A DNA stretch of 64,000 nucleotides from Thermoleophilaceae bacterium (GTDB lineage Bacteria > Actinomycetota > Thermoleophilia > Solirubrobacterales > Thermoleophilaceae). Of the stretch, positions 43,827-52,886 are shown in pieces (position 1 is the stretch's first letter; each line of letters opens with the position of its first letter). Where the stretch lies: positions 20,754 to 84,753 of the forward strand of contig JBBDYQ010000004.1 of NCBI GenBank assembly GCA_040901445.1. Reading direction: 5' to 3'. The position numbers and the translations under genes are program-made. The notes beneath the pieces are model-generated. The model saw nothing but the letters and a program-made list of their open reading frames with translations. It made no database searches and was not told the origin of the DNA.

Positions 43827-45299
43827 CTAGTCCCAGCTCTCGAAGCGGTGCTCCCCGGCGGCATCCACGAGCGAGTGGGCGCCGGCGAGCTGCGGCTGCG
43901 CGGTGGGGTGGTCGGTGCGGCGATGTGCTCCCCTGCTCTCCTCGCGCGCGAGCGCGCAGCGGGCGATCAGCGCGGCGAGCGGGAAGGGGTCCTCGGCGAG
44001 CTCAACCAGGCCCTCGGGCGAGCGCTCGAGTCCCCCGTGACGCCAGAGCGCCTCGCGGGTGGCGGGCACCGGGACGGGGTTGGGCCCGGGCGGCGGGGGC
44101 TCGGGCACGACGGGCTGCGGCGCCGGGCCCGCCGCGGCGGCCAGGGCGGCGCGGCGCCCGAACACGAAGCAGTCGGCCAGCGAGTTGGAGGCGAGCCGGT
44201 TCGCGCCGTGCAGCCCGTTGCAGGCGCATTCTCCGATCGCGTGGAGGCCGGGGATGGACGAGCGGCCCTCGAGGTCGGTGGCGATCCCGCCCATGGTGTA
44301 GTGGGCGGCCGGCGCCACCGGGATGAGCTCGCGGCGGGAGTCCAGGCCCACCTCCGCGAGCGCCTGCGCGATGTTGGGGAAGCTGCCAGGGTCCACCTCG
44401 CGCATGTCCAGGTGCACCGGCCCCGCCGCGCTTTCGCGCTGGACGGCCAGCGCCACCTCGTCGCGGGGCGCCAGCTCGTCCACGAAGCGCTCGCCCGCCG
44501 GGTTCACGAGCGTGGCGCCCTCGCCGCGTATCGCCTCGGTTATGAGGAAGCCGTCGCGGTCGCCGTCGTGCACGAGCGCGGTGGGATGGAACTGTTGGAA
44601 CTCGAGGTCGGCCAGCTCCGCGCCCGCGGCGTGGGCCAGGGTTATTCCCGCGCCGATCGCGCCGCGCGGGTTGGTGGTGCGCGCCCAGAGGGCGGCGGCG
44701 CCGCCCGTGGCGAGGATGGTGCCGCGCGAGAGCACGAGCACCGAGTCGCCGTCGCGGGTGTCGCCGCGCAGGCCCACGCAGCGGCCCTCGCTGGTCCAGA
44801 TGGCGCCGGCGGTGGTCCACTCCAGCACGGTGATGCGCTCGTGAGTGGCGGCCAGCGCGGAGAGCTGGCGGGTGATGCGCCGCCCGGTGGCGCTGCCGCC
44901 CGCGTGCACCACGCGCCGCGTGGAGTGGCCGCCCTCGAGCCCGAGCGCCAGGCCGCCGCCGCGCCGGTCGCCGTCGAAGCGCACGCCCAGGCGCTGGAGG
45001 TCGCGCACCCGCTCCGGCGACTCCTCGCACAGCACCCGCGCGGCGCTCGCGCGTCCCAGGCCGCGCCCCGCCGCCATGGTGTCGGCCAGGTGCTCGGCCA
45101 CCGAGTCGTCGTGCGCAAGCGCCGCGGCTATCCCGCCCTGGGCCCAGTAGCTCGCGGACTGGTCCAGCGGACGGCGGGAGACGAGCGCCACGCGCGCGCC
45201 CTCACGGGCCGCCACGAGCGCCGCGAAGATGCCCGCGGCGCCGGCGCCCACGACGGCGACGTCGGCCCGCAGGAGGGGGGTCTCGGGTTCGCTCGCCAT
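43827..45299 (-). CDS. nadB: L-aspartate oxidase
   Basis: A 490-residue FAD enzyme that oxidises aspartate to iminoaspartate for NAD synthesis. FAD motif VVGAGAAGIFAAL at the N-terminus; later SYWAQGGIAAAL, GHSTRRVVHAGG, FQQFHPTAL and the covalent-flavin-free C-terminal region (HYTMGGIATDLEGRSSIPGLHAIGECACNGLHGANRLASNSL). nadA and nadC are not in the window. Its ATG shares bases with the ATG of the divergent deacetylase gene. Confidence 0.95.
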   Translation of the reverse strand: MASEPETPLLRADVAVVGAGAAGIFAALVAAREGARVALVSRRPLDQSASYWAQGGIAAALAHDDSVAEHLADTMAAGRGLGRASAARVLCEESPERVRDLQRLGVRFDGDRRGGGLALGLEGGHSTRRVVHAGGSATGRRITRQLSALAATHERITVLEWTTAGAIWTSEGRCVGLRGDTRDGDSVLVLSRGTILATGGAAALWARTTNPRGAIGAGITLAHAAGAELADLEFQQFHPTALVHDGDRDGFLITEAIRGEGATLVNPAGERFVDELAPRDEVALAVQRESAAGPVHLDMREVDPGSFPNIAQALAEVGLDSRRELIPVAPAAHYTMGGIATDLEGRSSIPGLHAIGECACNGLHGANRLASNSLADCFVFGRRAALAAAAGPAPQPVVPEPPPPGPNPVPVPATREALWRHGGLERSPEGLVELAEDPFPLAALIARCALAREESRGAHRRTDHPTAQPQLAGAHSLVDAAGEHRFESWD

Positions 45300-45321
45300 G
45301 GCGGCGCACTACCGTACCGGC

Positions 45322-46311
<990 letters not shown>

Positions 46312-46322
46312 CACGGCGAGGC

Positions 46323-46339
46323 GGCCGGCTTTCCCGGCC
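46323..46339. terminator. Hairpin terminator after the HDAC-like gene
   Basis: GGCCGG / CCGGCC, 6-bp stem with a five-base loop, 11 bases after the stop codon. Confidence 0.55.
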
Positions 46340-46356
46340 CTACCTCATCCCACGTG

Positions 46357-46403
46357 AAGCATCCTGCCCTGCGGTCGCAGGACGACCATGAAGCAGGACG
46401 CTT
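46357..46403. repeat. Nested hairpin between convergent genes
   Basis: Outer arms AAGCATCCTGC (46357-46367) and GCAGGACGCTT (46393-46403) pair with one G-T. Inside, CCTGC-GGTC-GCAGG (46368-46381) forms another hairpin. Part of it (TCCTGCC then TGCGGT) resembles 22779-22795 after the iron permease, so it may be a dispersed intergenic element. Confidence 0.5.
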
Positions 46404-46436
46404 GCTCGCGTTCGCCCCCTGCCGGGCCGCGCCCGG

Positions 46437-47066
46437 CTACTCGCCGCCGTTGACGAAGCGCGGGTAGCCGCCCGGGAAGCCGAGGCCGGCGTAGCGCTCG
46501 GCCTCCTGCTGGGCTTCCTCGCTGCTGTCGAACTCGCCCGCGAACACCACCTGGAAGCCGGGGTTGAGGCTGGAGTAGTCGCTCGAGTCGAGCACGCCGG
46601 CCGGGATGCCGGCCCGGGCGGCCTGCTCTGCCGTGGCCGTGGCGCCCTCGACGGTGTCGGTGGACAGGAGGATCACCGTGTAGGCGCTCGTGTCGGCCGG
46701 CCACTCCCGGACGTCACCGGATCCGCCGTCCTCGTCGGGCGCGGGCGGCTCGTCCTCCTCCTCGTCGGTGCCGGTCTCGTCCGTGGGCGTGCCCTGGGGG
46801 CTGGTGGCCGGCGGCTGGACGGGCGGGCCGGCCACCTGCTCGGCCTCGTCGGAGATCTCCACGAGGGCGAAGGCCGCCGCGGCGCCGGCGAGCAGGACCA
46901 CGCCCCCGACGACGGCGGCCGGCAGTCGCCAGCTCGGGGGCCGGCGGTAGCCGAGGTTCAGGCGCTCGCCGCACTCGAGGCAGAACAGCTGGTCCGCCTC
47001 CGCGTCGGCTCCACAGCGGGGACAGGCGGCCGGCGGGGCGTCGGTTCGCTCGATCGTCTGCGGCAT
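46437..47066 (-). CDS. Zinc-ribbon, single-pass membrane protein with a SPOR-like domain
   Basis: A 209-residue protein. Zinc ribbon at residues 14-38 (CPRCGAD...CLECGE), one membrane helix (about 50-75), an acidic Pro/Thr-rich linker and a C-terminal SPOR-like repeat (VILLSTDTVEGATATAEQ, FQVVFAGEFDSSEEAQQEAERYA), which in other proteins binds denuded peptidoglycan. It may tie a cytoplasmic ribbon to the cell wall. It is two bases from the upstream zinc-ribbon gene. Confidence 0.8.
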   Translation of the reverse strand: MPQTIERTDAPPAACPRCGADAEADQLFCLECGERLNLGYRRPPSWRLPAAVVGGVVLLAGAAAAFALVEISDEAEQVAGPPVQPPATSPQGTPTDETGTDEEEDEPPAPDEDGGSGDVREWPADTSAYTVILLSTDTVEGATATAEQAARAGIPAGVLDSSDYSSLNPGFQVVFAGEFDSSEEAQQEAERYAGLGFPGGYPRFVNGGE

Positions 47067-47070
47067 GGGC

Positions 47071-47721
47071 TCAGCGGCGGCGGATGGAGAGGCGGCGGAC
47101 CCTGGTGCCCGGCTCCGCGCGGTCCGGCTCCGCGGCATCCGGCTCCGCGCGGTCCGGCTCCGCGCGGTCCGGCTCCGCGGCATCCGGCTCCGCGCTGTCC
47201 GGCGGTCGCAGCTCCTGGGTGGGGCTCGGCTCGGCCTGAAGCGCGGCCGCGGGCTCCGGCTCGCTCTCGGTCGTCGCGGGCCGGCCCAGCGCGGTCCCGC
47301 AGCGCTCGCAGAAGCGCGCCTCGGTGCTCACGAGCGAGTTGCATGACGGGCAGGCGCCCGCGATCCCGGCGGCCACGACCTCGACGGTGCGGGCGTTGCC
47401 GCCCAGCGCCTCGGTGAGCCCGCGCTCCTCGGCGTCCACGGCGCGGATCTCCTCGGCCTTGCGCTCGAGGAGCTCGGGCTCGCGGCGGTTGCGGCGGTGC
47501 ATCTCGAAGAGCAGGGCGCCGAGCTCGAGCAGCATGGCCTCGCGGCGCCGCCGGAGCTGACGGGCGCGCCGGCGCATGGCGCCGCGCTCGCGCGCGCTGG
47601 GCCGCTTGCGGCGGCCGGCGTCGGCACCGGGATCGGCCCCGGCGGGAGCGGCCGAGCCGCCGGCGGTCTCGTCCGCCGCGTCCGCGGCGCGCCGCCGCAG
47701 GCGTGTGAGCGAGAGGCGCAT
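47071..47721 (-). CDS. Coiled-coil zinc-ribbon protein with an acidic repeat
   Basis: A 216-residue protein. Residues 40-115 are a charged helical coiled coil (REAMLLELGALLFEMHRRNRREPELLERKAEEIRAVD). A zinc ribbon follows (CPSCN...CERCG, about residues 124-144). Then a Glu/Pro/Ala-rich tail with AEPDR/AEPDA repeats, ending in an Arg-rich segment. No membrane helix. Adjacent to the SPOR-like zinc-ribbon gene, so the two products may interact. Function unknown. Confidence 0.75.
   Translation of the reverse strand: MRLSLTRLRRRAADAADETAGGSAAPAGADPGADAGRRKRPSARERGAMRRRARQLRRRREAMLLELGALLFEMHRRNRREPELLERKAEEIRAVDAEERGLTEALGGNARTVEVVAAGIAGACPSCNSLVSTEARFCERCGTALGRPATTESEPEPAAALQAEPSPTQELRPPDSAEPDAAEPDRAEPDRAEPDAAEPDRAEPGTRVRRLSIRRR
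47109..47198. repeat. 15-bp tandem repeat (six units)
   Basis: Six contiguous 15-bp units (CCGGCTCCGC plus GCGGT, GGCAT or GCTGT) run from 47109 to 47198 and encode AEPD-type pentads of the zinc-ribbon protein. The three last-five-base variants alternate. Confidence 0.85.
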
Positions 47722-47761
47722 CGCATGGACACGATAGCCCCGGGCGAGGCGGCTGCCCGCC

Positions 47762-48703
47762 TCACCCGGCCGCGGCGAGGTCCCTGTACGCCTCCGCCAC
47801 CCGTCGCGCCATGCGCCGGCGGTCGAACAGGCCGGCGCGCGCGCGGCCGGGCACGCGCGGGTCGGCGGCGTCGAGATGCGGCCGCACGGCGGCCAGCCAT
47901 GCGTCCAGCTCGAAGGGCGCGCACAGCGTCCCCGGCACGCCGGCGAGTGCAAGCGGCGCCACGCCGGCGTCGGTGGCCAGCACCGGCACGTCGCAGGCCA
48001 GGGCCTCCAGCGTGGCCAGCCCGAAGCCCTCGCGCTCGGAGGTCACCACCACGGCGTTCGCGGCGTTCACGTGATCGGGCACGTCGTCCGGGTGGGTGGC
48101 GTCGTAGGTGAGCAGCGTCGCGCCGGCGGCCTCGGCCAGGAGGCGCGCCCGGTCGGCGCGCTTCTCGGGGCGCGCCGGGTCCGCGGGGAAGAGCAGATAG
48201 CGCCCCGCAGGGTCGAGGCGCAGGCGTTCGCGGGCGGCGCGCCGGTCCCCCGGCGCGAAGCGGTCGAGGTCCACGCCGCAGGGGAGCACGGCCACGCGGC
48301 GCCGCACCCCGGCGCCGTCGAGTTCGCTGCGCGCGAGCGAGGCCGACACCGTGGCGGGCAGCGCGAGCCGCGGCACGAGCGCGCGCGAGAGGCGGCCCAC
48401 CCGCGTGTGGGCGAGATCGGTGCCGTGGAAGGTCACCACGAGCGGCGCCCCGCGCAGCCCGCGCGCCGACCAGCCCGTGAGCCCGTAGTGAGCATGCACG
48501 ACGTCGAAGCGCTCGCGGCGGAAGCGGGCGCGCAACTCGCGCGCGGCGCGCGCGTAGGGAGCCCAGCCGCCGCCGCTGAACGCGAACAGCTCCACCTCGA
48601 GCCCGTCGATCAGCCGCAGCGACTCCACCTGGTCGCGCACGAAGCGACCGAGCGCCGGGTGCTCCTCGGAGGGGTACATGTTCGTCACGACCAGAACGCG
48701 CAT
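47762..48703 (-). CDS. GT4-family glycosyltransferase
   Basis: A 313-residue GT-B enzyme. N-terminal Rossmann domain (RVLVVTNMYPSEEHPALGRFV; DVVHAHYGLTG; VTFHGTDLAHT) and C-terminal nucleotide-sugar domain (SEREGFGLATLEALACDVPVLATDAGVAPL), including the EGFGL Glu pair of the GT4 family. It probably adds a sugar to a lipid or surface glycan. The ATG 48703 starts the first strand; ATG 48727 would add eight residues. It is divergent from the pilin. Confidence 0.92.
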   Translation of the reverse strand: MRVLVVTNMYPSEEHPALGRFVRDQVESLRLIDGLEVELFAFSGGGWAPYARAARELRARFRRERFDVVHAHYGLTGWSARGLRGAPLVVTFHGTDLAHTRVGRLSRALVPRLALPATVSASLARSELDGAGVRRRVAVLPCGVDLDRFAPGDRRAARERLRLDPAGRYLLFPADPARPEKRADRARLLAEAAGATLLTYDATHPDDVPDHVNAANAVVVTSEREGFGLATLEALACDVPVLATDAGVAPLALAGVPGTLCAPFELDAWLAAVRPHLDAADPRVPGRARAGLFDRRRMARRVAEAYRDLAAAG

Positions 48704-48717
48704 GGCGGCGCCAGCGT

Positions 48718-48750
48718 ATTTCGTCACGAGGCCGTCGCCATTTCGTCACG
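48718..48750. promoter_or_regulatory. Direct repeats before the Flp pilin gene
   Basis: ATTTCGTCACG occurs at 48718 and again at 48740, 22 bases (two helical turns) apart, with a partial third (CCGTCAC) at 48764. This spacing suggests a regulator bound on one face of the DNA. It lies between the divergent glycosyltransferase and pilin genes. Confidence 0.5.
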
Positions 48751-48824
48751 GGCAGGCGTGGAACCGTCACCGGCCTCGATGCAGCATCGGTGGCGACCGA
48801 AGTCGTCTCGACAGGGAGGTTTCG

Positions 48825-49055
48825 ATGTACCGCGCGATGGGACATGCACATGCCGGGCTCCACCGGGCCGGCCGCGCGCTCCGCGAGGGCGCCGGCCAGG
48901 GCACCGTGGAGTACGTGGCGCTGATCCTGCTGGTGGCGCTGATCATGGCCGGCGTGGTGGCGGGGATGAGCGAGTTCCGGACGGACGAGGGGCGCAGCCT
49001 GGCCGACACGCTGATCGACAAGCTCAAGTCGGCGGTGCGCAAGGTCGCCTTCTGA
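48825..49055 (+). CDS. Flp/Fap-type pilin
   Basis: A 76-residue type IVb (Flp) prepilin. The prepilin peptidase site is G-Q-G-T-V-E-Y, with Glu at +5, followed by the hydrophobic assembly helix (VALILLVALIMAGVVAGM). A strong GGGAGG site lies five bases before ATG 48825. No tad assembly genes are in the window, so it is either an orphan or served by a locus elsewhere. Confidence 0.88.
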   Translation: MYRAMGHAHAGLHRAGRALREGAGQGTVEYVALILLVALIMAGVVAGMSEFRTDEGRSLADTLIDKLKSAVRKVAF

Positions 49056-49068
49056 CAGTCGTGCGAAC

Positions 49069-49926
49069 ATGCGCGCCGTGACCGCGCCGGACGCCATGTC
49101 CCCGATCGCCGTCTTCGACTCCGGGGTCGGAGGGCTCGCTGTGCTGCACGAGTGCCTCGTCTCCCTGCCCCACGAGGACTTCGTGTACCTGGCGGACACG
49201 GCGCGCTTTCCCTACGGGGATCGCGACCCCGGCGAGCTGCGCGAGTTCGCCCTGGAGCTGGGCGAGCTGCTGCTGGCCGAGGGCGCCAAGCTGCTCGTGG
49301 TGGCGTGCAACTCCGCCACGTCCGCGGCGCTGCCGGCCCTGCGCGAGGCGCTGGCCGGCCGCGCCGAGGTGGTGGGCGTGGTGGAGCCGGAGTCGCGGCG
49401 CGCGGCGCGCGTGTCGGCCAATGGCCGCATCGGCCTGCTGGCCACCCCCGCCACGGTGGCCAGCGGCGCCTACGAGCGTACCCTGGAGCGGGTGGCGGCG
49501 GGCGCCGTGCTCACGTCCGTGCCCTGCCCCGAGCTCGCGCCCTACATCCAGCGCGGCGAGGAGGTCGACGGCCGGCTTGTCGAGCTCGTCGATGGCTACT
49601 GCGCTCCGCTGCTGTCCGCGGGCGTGGACACGGTCATCCTCGGCTGCACGCACTACCCGCTCGTGCGGCCGATCCTGCAGCGCGCGCTGGGTCGCGGCGT
49701 GGAGATCGTCACCTCCGGCCAGGCCATCGCGGACGCCGTGCAGGAGGCGCTGGAGGCCGGCGCCCTGGCGCGGCCCGCATCGGGGCCGCGCGGCGACTAC
49801 CGCTTCCTCTGCTCGGGCGACCCGGCGGAGTTCGGCCGGCTGGGCAAGCGCTTCCTCCAGCTCCCGATCGGCGACGTGCGCCGCATCGAGGTCGCGCCCG
49901 CCCGCGCGCTGGGGAGGGCGGCGTGA
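49069..49926 (+). CDS. murI: Glutamate racemase
   Basis: A 285-residue enzyme that makes D-glutamate for peptidoglycan. The opening IAVFDSGVGGLAVL and the two catalytic cysteines (VACNSAT and LGCTHYPL) are present. Start: ATG 49069 gives a nine-residue lead; ATG 49096 is the more usual position. It overlaps rph by four bases (GTGA). Confidence 0.95.
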   Translation: MRAVTAPDAMSPIAVFDSGVGGLAVLHECLVSLPHEDFVYLADTARFPYGDRDPGELREFALELGELLLAEGAKLLVVACNSATSAALPALREALAGRAEVVGVVEPESRRAARVSANGRIGLLATPATVASGAYERTLERVAAGAVLTSVPCPELAPYIQRGEEVDGRLVELVDGYCAPLLSAGVDTVILGCTHYPLVRPILQRALGRGVEIVTSGQAIADAVQEALEAGALARPASGPRGDYRFLCSGDPAEFGRLGKRFLQLPIGDVRRIEVAPARALGRAA

Positions 49927-50663
49927 GGCACGACGGCCGCGCCCCGGATGACCTGCGCGCGGTGACCATCGAGCCCGGCTTCATGAGCACCGCCACGGGC
50001 TCGGCGCTCATCTCGATGGGCGGCACGCGCGTCATCTGCACGGCCTCGGCGCTGGAGAGCGTGCCCAGGTGGATGGCCGGCAAGGGCCGCGGCTGGGTCA
50101 CGGCCGAGTACGGGATGCTTCCCGCGTCCACGGGCGACCGCAAGCAGCGCGACGTCTCCAAGGGCCGCCCGGACGGGCGCACGGTGGAGATCCAGCGGCT
50201 CATCGGCCGCGCCCTGCGCGGGGTGGTCGACTTCGGCGCGCTTGGGGAGCGCACCCTCTACGTCGACTGCGACGTGCTCGAGGCCGACGGCGGCACGCGC
50301 TGCGCGTCCATCACCGGCGGCTACGTGGCGCTCCAGCTCGCCCTGCAAAAGCTGGTGGAGGACGGCAAGCTCGGCTCGCTGCCGCTCACGGGATCGGTCG
50401 CCGCGGTCTCGTGCGGGATGGTGGACGGCGTGGCCTGCCTCGACCTCGACTATCCGGAAGACGCCGGCGCCGAGGTGGACATGAACGTGGTGATGACGGG
50501 CGAGGGCGGCCTGGTAGAGGTCCAGGGCACCGCGGAGCGGACGCCGCTCACGCGCGCGTCGCTCGACGAGCTGCTCGCGCTCGCGCAGGCCGGCATCGAG
50601 CGGCTGCGGGCAGCTCAGGGCGCCGCCACCGGCGGGCTGCCCGCCGCCGCTCCCGCAGGCTAG
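49923..50663 (+). CDS. rph: Ribonuclease PH
   Basis: A 246-residue phosphorolytic exoribonuclease that trims tRNA 3' ends. Typical motifs are RHDGRAPDDLRAV, GWVTAEYGMLPAST, RDVSKGRPDGRTVEIQRLIGRALR and TLYVDCDVLEADGGTRCASITG. It begins at GTG 49923 within the murI stop. murI-rph-rdgB is a standard actinobacterial order. Confidence 0.96.
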   Translation: MRHDGRAPDDLRAVTIEPGFMSTATGSALISMGGTRVICTASALESVPRWMAGKGRGWVTAEYGMLPASTGDRKQRDVSKGRPDGRTVEIQRLIGRALRGVVDFGALGERTLYVDCDVLEADGGTRCASITGGYVALQLALQKLVEDGKLGSLPLTGSVAAVSCGMVDGVACLDLDYPEDAGAEVDMNVVMTGEGGLVEVQGTAERTPLTRASLDELLALAQAGIERLRAAQGAATGGLPAAAPAG

Positions 50664-50671
50664 GCGGGGCC

Positions 50672-51262
50672 ATGAGGCTCGTCCTCGCCACGCGCAACGC
50701 ACACAAGCTGCGTGAGCTCGGCGGGCTCATGGACGGTCACGAGCTCGTGCCGCTTCCGGACGACGCAAGGCTGCCGCCGGAGACCGGGGAGACGTTCGCG
50801 GAGAACGCGCTCGTGAAGGCCCGCGCCGCCGCCGCCGCCACCGGGATGGCGGCGATCGCCGACGACTCCGGCATCGAGGCGGCGGCGCTCGGCGGCGCTC
50901 CGGGCGTCCGCTCCGCGCGCTTCGCCGGCGAGCGGGCGAGCGACGAGGACAACCTCGCCAAGCTGCTGCGCGACGTGCCGGCCGGCGGCGACCGCCGCGT
51001 GGCCTACGTCTGTGCGGTGGCCTACGTTGCGCCGGGGGGACCCGAGAAGCTCTTCGAGGGCCGCTGCGACGGCGAGCTCGCCGCCGAGCCACGCGGCAGC
51101 GGCGGCTTCGGCTACGACCCGGCCTTCGTCCCGGCCGACGTCGGCGACGCCCGAACCATGGCCGAGCTCGACCCCGCCGAGAAGGACGCCATCAGCCACC
51201 GCGGCCGCGCGGCCCGCGCGCTGCTCGCGTGGCTCGACAGCGGCGGCGCGGGCCCGCGATGA
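50672..51262 (+). CDS. rdgB: XTP/dITP diphosphatase (Ham1 family)
   Basis: A 196-residue house-cleaning enzyme that hydrolyses ITP, dITP and XTP to their monophosphates. Motifs: LATRNAHKLRELGGL (nucleotide binding), ETFAENALVKARAAA, ADDSGIEAAALGGAPGVRSARFAG and GFGYDPAFVPAD, ending in SHRGRAARAL. The metal-binding Glu and Asp residues are kept. ATGA overlap with the transporter gene. Confidence 0.97.
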   Translation: MRLVLATRNAHKLRELGGLMDGHELVPLPDDARLPPETGETFAENALVKARAAAAATGMAAIADDSGIEAAALGGAPGVRSARFAGERASDEDNLAKLLRDVPAGGDRRVAYVCAVAYVAPGGPEKLFEGRCDGELAAEPRGSGGFGYDPAFVPADVGDARTMAELDPAEKDAISHRGRAARALLAWLDSGGAGPR

Positions 51263-52167
51263 CCATCCGGGCGGCCGGCACGATCGACCCGGTGCTCCTC
51301 GGCCGCCGCAAGACGCGCGCGGCGGCCCTCTCGATCGCGTCCAACGCCACGCTGATCGTGCTCAAGGTCATCGCGGGCGTGATCACGGGGTCCATCGCGA
51401 TCATCACCGAGGCGGTGCATTCCGGCATCGACCTCATGGCCTCGGTCATCGCCTACTTCAGCGTCCGGAAGGCCGAGGCTCCGGCCGACCACGAGCACCC
51501 CTACGGGCACGCCAAGGTCGAGAACCTCGCGGCGGCCTTCGAGGGCGTCCTGGTGCTCGTGGGCGCGGGGATCATCGTGTTCGAGTCGGTCCGCCGGCTG
51601 GCCGACGTGCCCGAGGTCGAGTCGCTCGGCTTCGGCATCGGGGTGATCGCCTTCTCCGGCGTGGCCAACGTCATCGTCTCGACCTACCTCTACCGCGAGG
51701 CGCGGGTCACGCAGTCGCCGGCGCTGGAGGGGGACGCCGCGCACCTGCGCACGGACGCCATGACCTCGTTCGGCGTGCTGATCGGGCTGGTGCTCGTGCA
51801 GGCCACCGGGCAGGAGGTGCTCGACCCCGTGGCGGCACTGCTCGTGGCCGGGGCGATCATCGGGACCGGGGTGCGCATCGTCTCGCGCTCCTCGCGGGTC
51901 CTGGTGGACGAGACGCTGCCCGAGTTCGAGCTCGAGGCCGTGCGGGAGGTCATCGAGGGGCACGGGGCGGAGGAGATCGAGGGCTTCCACAAGCTGCGCG
52001 CCCGCCGCGCCGGAAGCCGCCGCTACGTGGACATGCACGTGCAGTTCCGCACCGGCACCACGCTGGAGCGCGCGCACGAGCTCGCGCACGAGCTGCAGGG
52101 CGGAATCCGCACCCGGCTGCACGACGCGGACGTGCTCATCCACCTGGAGCCGTCGCGGCGCGAGTGA
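51259..52167 (+). CDS. Cation diffusion facilitator (CDF) family metal exporter
   Basis: A 302-residue proton-coupled divalent metal exporter with six transmembrane helices. Metal-site motifs: HSGIDLMAS in helix 2 (H/D pair), DHEHPYGHAKVENLA and HLRTDAMTSFGVLIG in helix 5 (HxxxD). The C-terminal cytosolic domain binds a second metal pair (VDETLPEFELEAV..., DADVLIHLEP). Zn, Fe or Mn cannot be told apart here. Confidence 0.93.
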   Translation: MTIRAAGTIDPVLLGRRKTRAAALSIASNATLIVLKVIAGVITGSIAIITEAVHSGIDLMASVIAYFSVRKAEAPADHEHPYGHAKVENLAAAFEGVLVLVGAGIIVFESVRRLADVPEVESLGFGIGVIAFSGVANVIVSTYLYREARVTQSPALEGDAAHLRTDAMTSFGVLIGLVLVQATGQEVLDPVAALLVAGAIIGTGVRIVSRSSRVLVDETLPEFELEAVREVIEGHGAEEIEGFHKLRARRAGSRRYVDMHVQFRTGTTLERAHELAHELQGGIRTRLHDADVLIHLEPSRRE

Positions 52168-52170
52168 CGC

Positions 52171-52311
52171 TCACCGCAGGTTGATGGCCGCCGCCGCCGC
52201 GATGGCCAGCAGCACGCCGAAGTAGCCGAGGTAGCCGTTGAGCAGCACGATCACGGCTGCCACGACGCACACCGCGACGGTCACGATCCACGAGATCCGG
52301 GAGAGGGGCAC
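52171..52311 (-). CDS. Small single- or double-pass membrane protein
   Basis: A 46-residue hydrophobic protein starting at GTG 52311 (VPLSRISWIV...NGYLGYFGVLLAI...INLR). It has two hydrophobic stretches around an NGYLGY turn. A CAGAAT hexamer lies six bases upstream, in the shared region with the divergent roadblock-like gene, which supports a real gene. Function unknown. Confidence 0.5.
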   Translation of the reverse strand: MPLSRISWIVTVAVCVVAAVIVLLNGYLGYFGVLLAIAAAAAINLR

Positions 52312-52329
52312 GGCGCTATTCTGGCGGCG

Positions 52330-52674
52330 ATGGCCGACGCCGCGCAGACCCCCGAGCTCGCGCTGCGCTATCTCGGCGAGCTGAGCACGGACATCCAGGC
52401 CGTCGTGATCCTCGACCGGGCGGGCGCGCTGGCCGCCGCCACCGAGGACGACGAGGGCCGCGCGGGCCGCATGCGCGAGCTCGTCACGGAGCTGTTCGAG
52501 CACGCGGGGGAGAGCGCCTGCCAGGTGGAGGTCACGACCACCGAGGGCGGCGTGTTCGCCGTCCGCGAGCACGGCTGGACCATCGCCGTGGTCACGGGGC
52601 GCTTCGCGCTGCCCTCGCTGACGTTCTTCGACCTGCGCAGCGTGCTGTCCGATCTCGAGAGACGGGCGGCATGA
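52330..52674 (+). CDS. Roadblock/LC7-like small protein
   Basis: A 114-residue protein with the profile of a roadblock/longin domain: an N-terminal helix, then IQAVVILDRAGALAAATEDD and a later strand pair (ACQVEVTTTEGGVFAVREHGWTIAVVTGR). In actinobacteria such proteins often work with small GTPases, but none is adjacent. ATG 52330 lies seven bases after TATTCT, a leaderless start. It overlaps the next gene (ATGA). Confidence 0.6.
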   Translation: MADAAQTPELALRYLGELSTDIQAVVILDRAGALAAATEDDEGRAGRMRELVTELFEHAGESACQVEVTTTEGGVFAVREHGWTIAVVTGRFALPSLTFFDLRSVLSDLERRAA

Positions 52675-52886
52675 AGGAACGCAAGGGCCCGGTCGGGAGA
52701 GTCGGCGGCCTGGCCGCGGGCCTCGCGGCGGCGGCGCGGCGGCGCCAGAGCGCGCGCGACCCGCGCGTGGTGGTGTACGACTCCGCCGGTCACGCCCGTG
52801 TCCTGGCGCCCACCGATCCGCTGCAGGAGGGCCTGCTCGCCGCGGGCCGCGAGCTCATCGACCTGGGCGTGGTGGAGCGCGGGTGA
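52671..52886 (+). CDS. Small unknown protein between the roadblock-like and tldD genes
   Basis: A 71-residue protein. The first 30 residues are basic and Ala/Gly-rich, without a clear membrane helix. The rest (VVVYDSAGHARVLAPTDPLQEGLLAAGRELIDLG) contains a short beta-alpha unit. Both its ends overlap the neighbouring genes by four bases, so it is translated as part of the tldD-pmbA operon. I do not recognise the family. Confidence 0.55.
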   Translation: MKERKGPVGRVGGLAAGLAAAARRRQSARDPRVVVYDSAGHARVLAPTDPLQEGLLAAGRELIDLGVVERG

